48,570 nucleotides of DNA from an uncultured Actinomycetes bacterium (GTDB lineage Bacteria > Actinomycetota > Actinomycetes > Nanopelagicales > Nanopelagicaceae): the NCBI GenBank assembly GCA_903854185.1, contig CAINVP010000083.1, forward strand, positions 1 to 48,570, read 5' to 3'. The position numbers and the translations under genes are program-made. How positions within the stretch are numbered: position 1 is the stretch's first letter; every line of letters starts with the position of its first letter. Shown here in pieces: positions 41,691-48,570 of the stretch. The notes below the pieces were generated by a model. It did not search any database, was not told where the DNA came from, and worked only from the letters and a program-made list of their open reading frames with translations.

Positions 41691-43012
41691 TAGTTGTTAG
41701 GTAGACCCTTCTCTGGCAATGCAGGACGGTTGATGGTGGCTTTCACTACCGCACCGGAACCTGAATCTGTTGTGTAAAGAACGTACTTACCTGCACCATC
41801 AACGGGAGTTGAATCGCCGTTGCCGCTGAGGCGACCAAACCAGTAACCGGAATAACCGACATGGCTAGTTCCGCTGTAAAGGATTGGCGAGAAAGCAGCG
41901 CTTGCCCATGTTGATCCCTTTGAGCTGATTGCAGCCATCAAGCTTGCGCGTGTGAGGTTCTTACCAGCTGCGCGAAGTGCCTGAACTGTAAGCATTGCAG
42001 TATTCATGCCAACGAGAACGTTGTTATCGAATACCGCATTGTTGTTGTACTTCGCATTAACATCTTGGAAGAGCTTCACATATGGATCACTTGAATCCGC
42101 AGGTGAAGGTAGGAATGAAGCTGCAATCGCTCCGGTAAGTAGCGGAAGAGCGGTTGGGGCAAGGGTCTTAATCGTCGTTGGGTCAGAGCCAACAGATCCA
42201 AGGATCCATTGAACCTTTCCAGCGAGACCAGCCTTGTATGCGCCACCGAGTGCTGCAGCTGTAGCGCTTGATACGCCAAACATGATTGCTACATCGGCCT
42301 GTGACTGAACGATGGTGCCAATCCACTTACCAACAACAGTTGGATCAGATTGTGAAGCGCTTACATAAGGAATCTTCGCAACAAAGGTTGTACCTGCAGT
42401 TGCGAAACCCTTAAGTGCATCTGCACCAAAATCGTCATCCTGATAAATCAAAGCAACTTTCTTGCCTGGGAAGTTATCCGCGATGTACTTGCCCATAATC
42501 TTCGCTTCCATTGCATAAGACGGGAAGAGTGGGAATGTTGTTGGATACTTCTTTGCACTTGCAAAGCCACTGAAGCCGGTGTTGATGAAGAGGCGTGGGA
42601 CTTTGTGATCATTAACAAACTTAGTTGTTGCCTCGTTATCAGCTGTGCCGAGTGTTCCGACAAGAGCGAAGACCTTATCCTTCAAGACGAGGTCATTTGT
42701 AACTGACTTCGCGAGGGCTGGGCTATACGCGTCATCCTTGATGACAAGCTGAATCTTGCGACCGTTTACTCCGCCATTTGCGTTGACGTAATCAAAGTAT
42801 GCCTTCATGGCATACGGGACCTTGTTGTAGCCCGGTGCAGCTGCACCTGTGAGTGGGACCGAGATACCCAACTTAATAGTTGAGCCGCTGACTCCAACCT
42901 CAGAGTGAGGCGAGAATGCGTTTGCGGGCATCGATGTCGATACCAAAGCGAGCGCAGTGAGTGCAGCGAACGCGATCGAGATTCGTCGCGAAGTGCTTCG
43001 TTGAACTTGCAT
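41690..43012 (-). CDS. branched-chain-type ABC transporter substrate-binding protein
   Basis: A 440-residue secreted periplasmic-binding-protein-like (type I, LivJ/Peripla_BP_6) protein. After the signal peptide (AALTALALVSTSMPANA) come KLGISVPLTGAAAPGYN, GGVNGRKIQLVIKDDAYSP, ALVGTLGTADN and the hinge region LIYQDDDFGADALKG. There is no lipobox Cys near the cleavage site, so how it stays at the surface is unclear. Relatives bind amino acids, amides, urea or aromatic acids; the ligand is not evident. AAGGA lies five bases before the ATG. It lies 28 bases after livM and is coupled to the hydrolase. Confidence 0.88.
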   Translation of the reverse strand: MQVQRSTSRRISIAFAALTALALVSTSMPANAFSPHSEVGVSGSTIKLGISVPLTGAAAPGYNKVPYAMKAYFDYVNANGGVNGRKIQLVIKDDAYSPALAKSVTNDLVLKDKVFALVGTLGTADNEATTKFVNDHKVPRLFINTGFSGFASAKKYPTTFPLFPSYAMEAKIMGKYIADNFPGKKVALIYQDDDFGADALKGFATAGTTFVAKIPYVSASQSDPTVVGKWIGTIVQSQADVAIMFGVSSATAAALGGAYKAGLAGKVQWILGSVGSDPTTIKTLAPTALPLLTGAIAASFLPSPADSSDPYVKLFQDVNAKYNNNAVFDNNVLVGMNTAMLTVQALRAAGKNLTRASLMAAISSKGSTWASAAFSPILYSGTSHVGYSGYWFGRLSGNGDSTPVDGAGKYVLYTTDSGSGAVVKATINRPALPEKGLPNN

Positions 43013-43040
43013 GTACTTCCTTTCGGTGAGGGCCGAAGGA

Positions 43041-44033
43041 TTACTTACTACGTCTTACTCTCGCTCCATTCGGCAAGATGAGCACCGTCAGGATCAAAAG
43101 CAGACTCGTAACCACTCCTGGCAAGTTAGCGGTCACTTTCTCTGAGCCTCCCAGGTGTGTTGCCACAGATGCTGAGAGTTCCGGGATAGCGACCAGAACC
43201 ATTGCCCCAATAATGCCCCCATAGAGGTTACTTACGCCAGAGAGAACCGCACCCGTGACCAAAGTAAATGAGAGGGTGAGCGTGAAAACCAGCGGAGCGG
43301 AGAGCCCAAGAATCATGGCAAGCATGGCTCCAGCCAATCCGGCCAAGGATGAGCTATAGGTAAAGGCGGCAACTTTGGTGCTTGAGACGCGAATTCCAAT
43401 CAAGGAGGCGGCAGTGGGATTAGAGCGCATCGCCTTAAAACGACGGCCAATCGGACCAGTCAGGATGTTGCGAACTACCCAGATCGTGGCGAGTGCAATG
43501 GGCACGGTGATCCAATAGAACCACTTGTACGTAGTGAAATCTCCATGGCCAATCTTTGCCAACCAACTATGTGATGCCCATGTTGGAACGTCGCCGATAT
43601 CAAAGGTAAGACCCTGCTCTCCACCGAGCACGTGGAACTGATTTGCAAGTGATGGGATGCCTACCGCTAACGCAAGGGTCGTGCCAGCGAGGTAAGGGCC
43701 AGATAACCGCGCAGCGGCGAAACCTAAAATGTAACCGGCAACGGCTCCGGCGAGTGCGCCAACTGCAAGCGCCGCCATCCACGGAATATGCCAACCATTA
43801 AAGGCGAGAGTCGCCGCATACGCTCCAATCGCCATGATGGCGCCGTGGCCCAACGAGAGCTGACCCGAATAACCAGTCAATAGAGTGATGGAGGCGATGG
43901 CAACGACGTAGACAGCGACTTCCGCACCTTGGTAGACGCGAAGTTCATCTACAAATCCACTGAGTGCAATCAACACCAACCCGATGGCGGCAAAGATTCC
44001 AAGTCGGGCAAGGGAGGAGATTCGCTTATGCAC
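43041..44033 (-). CDS. livM: branched-chain-type ABC transporter permease LivM
   Basis: A 330-residue membrane protein of the LivM group with about nine or ten helices. Family segments: LTGYSGQLSLGHGAIMAIGAY, LSGPYLAGTTLALAVG, and GRRFKAMRSNPTAASLIGIRV (the EAA-like coupling loop). With LivH it forms the transmembrane channel of the importer. The start is GTG at 44033, overlapping the livH stop by eight bases. Confidence 0.9.
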   Translation of the reverse strand: MHKRISSLARLGIFAAIGLVLIALSGFVDELRVYQGAEVAVYVVAIASITLLTGYSGQLSLGHGAIMAIGAYAATLAFNGWHIPWMAALAVGALAGAVAGYILGFAAARLSGPYLAGTTLALAVGIPSLANQFHVLGGEQGLTFDIGDVPTWASHSWLAKIGHGDFTTYKWFYWITVPIALATIWVVRNILTGPIGRRFKAMRSNPTAASLIGIRVSSTKVAAFTYSSSLAGLAGAMLAMILGLSAPLVFTLTLSFTLVTGAVLSGVSNLYGGIIGAMVLVAIPELSASVATHLGGSEKVTANLPGVVTSLLLILTVLILPNGARVRRSK

Positions 44034-44922
44034 TTCGACCTCCAGACTTACCCATGATTCCAGCCGGCTTCACCAAGAGCACAAAGATCAAGATGATGAA
44101 GGCGGCAAGAAATGTTACGGAGGCACCGATGTATTGAAGGATGAAGGCGAAGCCAATTCCTAGAACTACGCCACCGATGCCGGCTCCTACCAAGCTATCA
44201 AGTCCGCCAATAACTGCGGCAACAAAGCCAGAGACAAGAAGCAAGTCGAGGGAGTTAGGTGAGAGATAGGCAGTTGGGGTAACAAGTGCACCAGCAACTG
44301 CGCCAGCTGCACCAGCACAAGCCCAGCCAATCACGCGGATTCGATCTACACGGATTCCTGCCAGGCGGGAGATCTCTGGTTGAAAACTTGAGGCGCGAAG
44401 GGCTAGACCCAACTTTGTGAAGTTGAAGATAATCGCAAATGCCGCCATGACCAGCGCTGCGCCAATAACAATGGCTGCATTCTGAGGAGAGAATTGGATT
44501 GTTGTGCTACCGAAGGTATATCCCTTGCCCGATAACGGTGAGGTGTACTGAACGAAGGTATTGCCCCAAATTAATCCGGCAACGCCACGAATTAATCCGA
44601 GAATTCCCAGCGTTGCGATAACAGGTGCAATATCTGCAGCAGCGCTCCCCCGGACTCGCTTCGCAAGCGGACGCATAACAAAGGCTTCTACCGCCGCGCC
44701 AAGAATTGCTCCGGCGACTATTGCAACCAGTACTGAGTACCAATAGCTATGAAGATGCTTCATCGATTCGTAACCGATGTAGGTCGAGATAATTGCCTGA
44801 CCGGCTTGCGCAAAGTTCACTACGCGGGTTGAGCGCCACACTAGTACGAGGGCTAACGCCATCAGCGAATAGATAGATCCACTACTTACGCCTATCAGGA
44901 GCGTCTCAAGAATTGTCTTCAT
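44026..44922 (-). CDS. livH: branched-chain-type ABC transporter permease LivH
   Basis: A 298-residue membrane protein (GVSSGSIYSLMALALVLVWRSTRVVNFAQAGQ at the N terminus, only its first part is characteristic; FTKLGLALRASSFQPEISRLAGI coupling loop; GGLDSLVGAGIGG). It is the second permease of the importer. ATG at 44922 is chosen: GGGG lies seven bases upstream at the end of livF and the LivH family begins at this point. A longer frame to 44946 is possible. Confidence 0.9.
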   Translation of the reverse strand: MKTILETLLIGVSSGSIYSLMALALVLVWRSTRVVNFAQAGQAIISTYIGYESMKHLHSYWYSVLVAIVAGAILGAAVEAFVMRPLAKRVRGSAAADIAPVIATLGILGLIRGVAGLIWGNTFVQYTSPLSGKGYTFGSTTIQFSPQNAAIVIGAALVMAAFAIIFNFTKLGLALRASSFQPEISRLAGIRVDRIRVIGWACAGAAGAVAGALVTPTAYLSPNSLDLLLVSGFVAAVIGGLDSLVGAGIGGVVLGIGFAFILQYIGASVTFLAAFIILIFVLLVKPAGIMGKSGGRSA

Positions 44923-44923
44923 C

Positions 44924-45637
44924 TCAATACCCCAAATATGAAGCACGTAGAACGGGATCGGCTAATAACTCTGAGGCCTTGCCACTTGCCACAACTTCTC
45001 CAAGGTTAAAGATAATTCCGCGATCTGCGATAGCAAGTGCGCTTAGCGCATTCTGCTCAACGAGTAGCACCGTTAATCCGAGTGAAGTACGTAACCGAGC
45101 AATTGCCGAGAAGATTTCTTCAATGACGAGTGGGGCAAGACCAAGAGAGGGTTCATCCAAGAGAAGTAACTTCGGCTTACAAATCAGCGCCCGGCCAATT
45201 GCGAGCATCTGACGCTCTCCACCACTGAGAGTATCTGCTCGTTGTCCCAGACGTTCGCCTAGTCGGGGAAAGAGTTGTAGAACTTCAGCCTTGATCGCGT
45301 CCACACCGGCGCTCTTCTTCTGCCAGATGCCACCTAAATCTAGATTCTCTTCAACTGTTAACTCAGGTATCACTGATTTTCCTTCAGCTACATGCACAAT
45401 GCCAGCCCGAACCAGATTCTCTGGCTTATAACCAAAGATAGAGAGCTCATTCCACATCGCAGAGCCACCGGCAACTGGAATAAGTCCTGAGAGCGCGCGC
45501 AATAGCGAACTCTTGCCTGCACCATTTGCGCCGATGATGGTGACAAGTTCTCCGGGTGTGACTTCAAATGAGACACCGCGAATGGCTGCAACTGCACCGT
45601 AGGCGACTTGCAGATCTCTCACAACTAAGCCGCTCAT
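44924..45637 (-). CDS. livF: branched-chain-type ABC transporter ATPase LivF
   Basis: A 237-residue ATPase with Walker A GANGAGKSSLLRA, Q-loop region HVAEGKSVIPELTVEENL (LivF-type), signature LSGGERQMLAIGRAL, Walker B LLLLDEPSLGLAP and H-loop VEQN. Pairs with LivG. The start overlaps the livG stop by four bases (ATGA), and the stop is one base away from the livH start. Confidence 0.93.
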   Translation of the reverse strand: MSGLVVRDLQVAYGAVAAIRGVSFEVTPGELVTIIGANGAGKSSLLRALSGLIPVAGGSAMWNELSIFGYKPENLVRAGIVHVAEGKSVIPELTVEENLDLGGIWQKKSAGVDAIKAEVLQLFPRLGERLGQRADTLSGGERQMLAIGRALICKPKLLLLDEPSLGLAPLVIEEIFSAIARLRTSLGLTVLLVEQNALSALAIADRGIIFNLGEVVASGKASELLADPVLRASYLGY

Positions 45638-46401
45638 GCCGTGGCCCCGCTTCCAAGATAGGCCGCGATGACTGCTGGATTATTACGAACCTGTTCAGGC
45701 GTTCCCTCGGCGATTAACTCTCCAAAGTTCAAGACATAAATCCGATCACAGACCTCCATCACAACATCCATGTGGTGTTCAACTAAGAGAATTGAGGTCT
45801 TTACCTTGATGTTATGAATGAGTTGTTTCATCCACGCAATCTCCTGTGCGCCAAGACCACCAGCAGGTTCATCCAAGAGCAGAATCTTTGGATTAGTTAC
45901 CAACGCTCTTGCCAGCGCCACTCGCTTTGAATCTGGGTATGAGAGCGAACTCGCTTTAACGCCTTCAAGGGAGGCGCAGTACATATTCTCAAGTGCCATA
46001 TGCGCCCGCTCTAGATCCTGAGCATCAGAGCCACCCAAAAAAGCGTTTTGCAGCGTGCTTCGCTTCTCTTCCTCGACTGCAGCAAGAACATTTTCAAAGA
46101 CGGTGAGATCTTGGAAGAGACCAACTCCTTGAAGAGTTCTCGATAGTGACTGGCCAATGAGTTGATGAGGTGCGAGCCAAGCGCGTTCTTCTCCGTAGAG
46201 GGTGAACTCCCCCTTTTGGGGCTTTACGAATCCAGAGATTGCATTAAAGAGCGTTGTCTTGCCGGCGCCGTTAGGACCAATGATGCCCACGACCTCACCG
46301 GGACGAAGTTGGAGTGCGATATTCGATAAGGCCTTGAGGCCTCCGAATTGGACCGTCAGATTCTTAATCTCCAATAGCGGAGCTTGCTCTGCCGATGACA
46401 T
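45634..46401 (-). CDS. livG: branched-chain-type ABC transporter ATPase LivG
   Basis: A 255-residue ATPase with Walker A GPNGAGKTTLFNAISGF, LivG-type segment LSRTLQGVGLFQDLTVFENVL, Walker B ILLLDEPAGGLG and H-loop VEHHMDVVM. The signature motif is degenerate: SSLSYPDSKRVALARAL stands where LSYGQQRRLEIARAL is usual. ATG at 46401 has GGGAG five bases upstream and is preferred to GTG at 46407. It starts 24 bases after the alr stop without a terminator, so the importer is transcribed from the alr operon. Confidence 0.92.
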   Translation of the reverse strand: MSSAEQAPLLEIKNLTVQFGGLKALSNIALQLRPGEVVGIIGPNGAGKTTLFNAISGFVKPQKGEFTLYGEERAWLAPHQLIGQSLSRTLQGVGLFQDLTVFENVLAAVEEEKRSTLQNAFLGGSDAQDLERAHMALENMYCASLEGVKASSLSYPDSKRVALARALVTNPKILLLDEPAGGLGAQEIAWMKQLIHNIKVKTSILLVEHHMDVVMEVCDRIYVLNFGELIAEGTPEQVRNNPAVIAAYLGSGATA

Positions 46402-46425
46402 TTCCACTCCCCCTCGTTACGGGCG

Positions 46426-47532
46426 TTAATCTATATAGATTCGTGGCAAACGTGGTGCAATTCGAGTAACAATTTCGTAATTAATTGTCCCACTCGCTCT
46501 GGCCCAATCATCAATCGAGAAGACCCCGCCTATCACTTCGACATAATCTCCGGCAGAAACTGTCGGTGATTCACCGCAGTCAATAACACATTGATCCATA
46601 GATACTCGTCCAACAAGTGGAGCTCTCATCTCATGCGTAGACGCACCAGCTTCACTCGTTGCGCTCCGAGGTAGGCCATCGGCATAACCCATCGCCACAA
46701 TACCGAGATGGGTATCATCTTCGAGAATCGCAGTTCCTCCGTAACCAACGGCTGAACCCTTCTCTGCAAATTTCACATTTACTAATTTCGCAAAAACTTT
46801 CATCGCTGGTTGTAAACCCAACTCGCTTGAAGTACCCATGTGCTCAACATCCGGCGAGAGGCCGTACATGCCGATACCAACGCGGACCAAGCTCCGATGC
46901 GCAGTTGGTAGACGAAGTGCTGCAGCCGAATTTGAGAGATGAGTGATTTCAGGAACGATACCGATTGCGGATAAGTCACGCTCGTATTGTGCGAAGGTTT
47001 TTAACTGGAGTTCACTGAAATCCGATTCTGGTTCATCAGATCGAGCAAAGTGGCTCCAGAGGCCCACAATCTGAAGGTCATTCTTCATAGTCTCGAGTGC
47101 CCCAAGGAGTTCGCGCCACTCCGCCAAGAAGCCTCCGCGGCGCATTCCAGTATCAACTTCAATATGGACACGAGGTTTGATGCCCGACTTTATGCCAGCG
47201 CTATGTACTTCCTGAAGCAGAACCAGGGATGAGATAGAGAGGTCAATCTGTTCTTGCAGAGCTAATGCAAAATCATCACCAGGTGGCGTGAGCCAGGCGA
47301 TGATCGGCGCGGTAATTCCTTTGCTCCGCAACGTGATCGCTTCCTCAAGCAACGCCACACCCAACCACGATGCTCCAGCAGTTACGGCGGCGTGTGCGAC
47401 CGGAACGAGTCCGTGACCATACGCATCTGCTTTAACTACAGCTAAAATCTGCGCATCGGTCTTGGATGCAATCTGCTTAATGTTGGCAGCGATGGCGCCA
47501 AGATTTACCTCAACGTACGCGCGCGGCCTCAT
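46426..47532 (-). CDS. alr: alanine racemase
   Basis: A 368-residue fold-III PLP enzyme forming D-alanine for peptidoglycan. The PLP lysine is in AVVKADAYGHG (Lys about 34), the second-base segment is SAVGYGGT, with RVSMDQCVID near the end. The start overlaps acpS by four bases (ATGA). It is placed in the conserved acpS-alr pair; the gene after it in relatives is usually tsaE, but here the liv genes intervene. Confidence 0.96.
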   Translation of the reverse strand: MRPRAYVEVNLGAIAANIKQIASKTDAQILAVVKADAYGHGLVPVAHAAVTAGASWLGVALLEEAITLRSKGITAPIIAWLTPPGDDFALALQEQIDLSISSLVLLQEVHSAGIKSGIKPRVHIEVDTGMRRGGFLAEWRELLGALETMKNDLQIVGLWSHFARSDEPESDFSELQLKTFAQYERDLSAIGIVPEITHLSNSAAALRLPTAHRSLVRVGIGMYGLSPDVEHMGTSSELGLQPAMKVFAKLVNVKFAEKGSAVGYGGTAILEDDTHLGIVAMGYADGLPRSATSEAGASTHEMRAPLVGRVSMDQCVIDCGESPTVSAGDYVEVIGGVFSIDDWARASGTINYEIVTRIAPRLPRIYID

Positions 47533-47876
47533 GGAACTTCCTCAACAATGACCATCGCCGATGCAATACCTGCATCATGCGAGAGCGTCAGATGGATGCG
47601 TGCAGACTTTAAATACTCGGCCATCTCACCATTGAATCGGAAATCCGGTTTGCCACTTGGATGATTAAATACTTCGACACCTAAGAACGAGAATATCTCC
47701 TTCTTGTCGAGTGCCTTAGCCATCGCCTCTTTCGCGGCAAAACGTGCAGCAAGCGAAGGTAGCGGCAGGTGCTTCTCTGCCTCTGTGAAGAGACGGTCCA
47801 ACAGCAGCGGTGTCCGTTCGAGGGATTCGCCAAAGCGCGCGATATCGACAACATCAATTCCAGTTCCGATAATCAT
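47529..47876 (-). CDS. acpS: holo-[acyl-carrier-protein] synthase
   Basis: A 115-residue phosphopantetheinyl transferase (IIGTGIDVVDIARF, the metal-binding RFAAKEAMAKAL, and LSHDAGIASAMV). It activates acyl carrier protein for fatty acid synthesis. The start overlaps the PAP2 stop by four bases (GCATGA), and the stop overlaps alr. Confidence 0.95.
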   Translation of the reverse strand: MIIGTGIDVVDIARFGESLERTPLLLDRLFTEAEKHLPLPSLAARFAAKEAMAKALDKKEIFSFLGVEVFNHPSGKPDFRFNGEMAEYLKSARIHLTLSHDAGIASAMVIVEEVP

Positions 47877-48508
47877 GCTGGCTGCCTTTGCGAAGGCCAG
47901 GCGCGATCCACGGCGATGAGAAAGACCAAGATGGATCCGCCAAGAAGAACGCCACCGAGCAGATCCGAGAACCAGTGTGTATTACGAATGAGAGAGACTA
48001 CGCAGACAGCTGTCGTTATTACGCCAACGAGCCAGTTCAGATTTACGCCAGTAAACGGGTAGCGGTGGCTATATCTAAAGATGAGATATGAAAGTAAGCC
48101 CCAGCTCAGTAACGCATTAGCCGCATGCCCACTTGGGTAGGAGAGCCCACCAGAGTGAAGTAAATCCAGAGCTAACCTCGGCTTTGCTCGCCCAAAAATT
48201 AACTTTGATAAACCTACGACGCCGTTCAGTAAGAGCAGTGCTAACAACGAGAGATTGAGCGGTCGCCAGGTTTTAAATCGATACCCAACGGCGAGCGCGT
48301 AAAGAATCAGAATAGTTGCGGTGAGCGAGCGAAGTCCGAGGTCATCGATGGCAAGAATTGCGTGACTCGACATCCCTTTAAAGGTGTGATGACGTAGCGC
48401 CTTTATCCAGTGATCAAAGTCGTAGAGAAAGCTCCGCGAGAGAACCAGCGTGCTGACGATAATAAATCCGATGAAGAGAACTGCAGATTTAACTGCCGCA
48501 ACCTTCAT
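47873..48508 (-). CDS. PAP2-family membrane phosphatase
   Basis: A 211-residue protein with five or six membrane helices. The three phosphatase motifs are visible: KLIFGRAKPR, YPSGH and RNTHWFSD (general acid His and the Asp). The family dephosphorylates lipid phosphates such as undecaprenyl pyrophosphate or phosphatidate at the outer face. ATG at 48508 is chosen, with AAGG about six bases upstream; a GTG at 48544 would add 12 residues. It is coupled to acpS. In relatives this spot between glmS and acpS is usually close or occupied by nnrE, so this is an unusual neighbour. Confidence 0.85.
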   Translation of the reverse strand: MKVAAVKSAVLFIGFIIVSTLVLSRSFLYDFDHWIKALRHHTFKGMSSHAILAIDDLGLRSLTATILILYALAVGYRFKTWRPLNLSLLALLLLNGVVGLSKLIFGRAKPRLALDLLHSGGLSYPSGHAANALLSWGLLSYLIFRYSHRYPFTGVNLNWLVGVITTAVCVVSLIRNTHWFSDLLGGVLLGGSILVFLIAVDRAWPSQRQPA

Positions 48509-48555
48509 CTCGTACCTTCGTTCAGGCGCGAGTTCCTTAAACACCGTAGCGCCTG

Positions 48556-48570
48556 CTATTCAACCGTTAC
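48556..48570 (-). CDS. glmS: glucosamine-6-phosphate synthase, last codons (cut by window edge)
   Basis: The final codons on the minus strand read Val-Thr-Val-Glu-stop. VTVE is the near-universal C terminus of GlmS, and glmS normally lies just before acpS in actinobacteria. Only four residues are visible, so the call rests on the tail plus gene order. If right, the PAP2-acpS-alr-liv genes follow glmS in one operon. Confidence 0.55.
   Translation of the reverse strand, partial: VTVE

Overview
The window is a compact chromosomal segment of a small-genome actinobacterium. Markers for this are the actinobacterial gene orders (icd-mdh-DUF3017-folD-purH-purN-DUF6350-sucD-sucC, guaA-guaB3-guaB, glmS-acpS-alr-tsaE-tsaB/rimI-tsaD-groES-groEL1), two GroEL types each behind a CIRCE element, a split CrtYc/CrtYd lycopene cyclase, and proteins like DUF3027, DUF3017 and DUF6350. 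The intermediate GC content, the many overlapping genes, the numerous leaderless promoters and the retinal-forming Blh enzyme fit a planktonic, rhodopsin-bearing lineage such as the freshwater acI group (Nanopelagicales). That taxonomic placement is inference. I see no phage, insertion sequence, CRISPR array or toxin-antitoxin pair.

Layout. 1-1070: a Brp/Blh carotene dioxygenase cut by the left edge, divergent from crtYc-crtYd; together they turn lycopene into beta-carotene and then retinal. 1126-8691: mixed accessory genes (secreted zinc-peptidase-like protein, tRNA-Arg(CCU), SDR, secreted coiled-coil protein, Tat-Rieske protein, membrane GGDEF cyclase, photolyase, esterase). 8688-15136: GH13 glycosidase, citrate synthase, pdxH, serC, an MFS exporter and a tiny membrane protein. 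15133-17974: cold-shock protein, DUF3027 and groEL2 behind a CIRCE. 18019-18038: a textbook G-quadruplex motif between groEL2 and a MalK-type sugar ABC ATPase. 19318-27858: TCA and purine genes. 27909-31613: UvrD/PcrA helicase, PIG-L deacetylase and secreted cyclophilin. 31621-35430: guanine nucleotide genes, with an IMP dehydrogenase that lacks its CBS module. 35509-37495: groES-groEL1 behind a second CIRCE. 37507-39961: tRNA t6A genes. 40017-48570: one long apparent operon, glmS(tail)-PAP2-acpS-alr-livG-livF-livH-livM-binding protein-secreted hydrolase, closed by a strong terminator.

How it works together. Most of the window is core metabolism: the TCA steps citrate synthase, isocitrate dehydrogenase, malate dehydrogenase and succinyl-CoA synthetase, purine and one-carbon genes, PLP and serine synthesis, protein folding, and cell-wall precursors. 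Two parts look adaptive: retinal supply with photorepair (life in light), and the branched-chain-type ABC importer translationally coupled to a secreted alpha/beta hydrolase and spliced into the otherwise conserved alr-tsaE interval. The importer-hydrolase pair is my best candidate for an undescribed functional unit, since the hydrolase may release the compound that the importer takes up.

There is no gene-free stretch longer than about 300 bases. The largest gaps are 3463-3631, 11675-11815 and 17975-18172.
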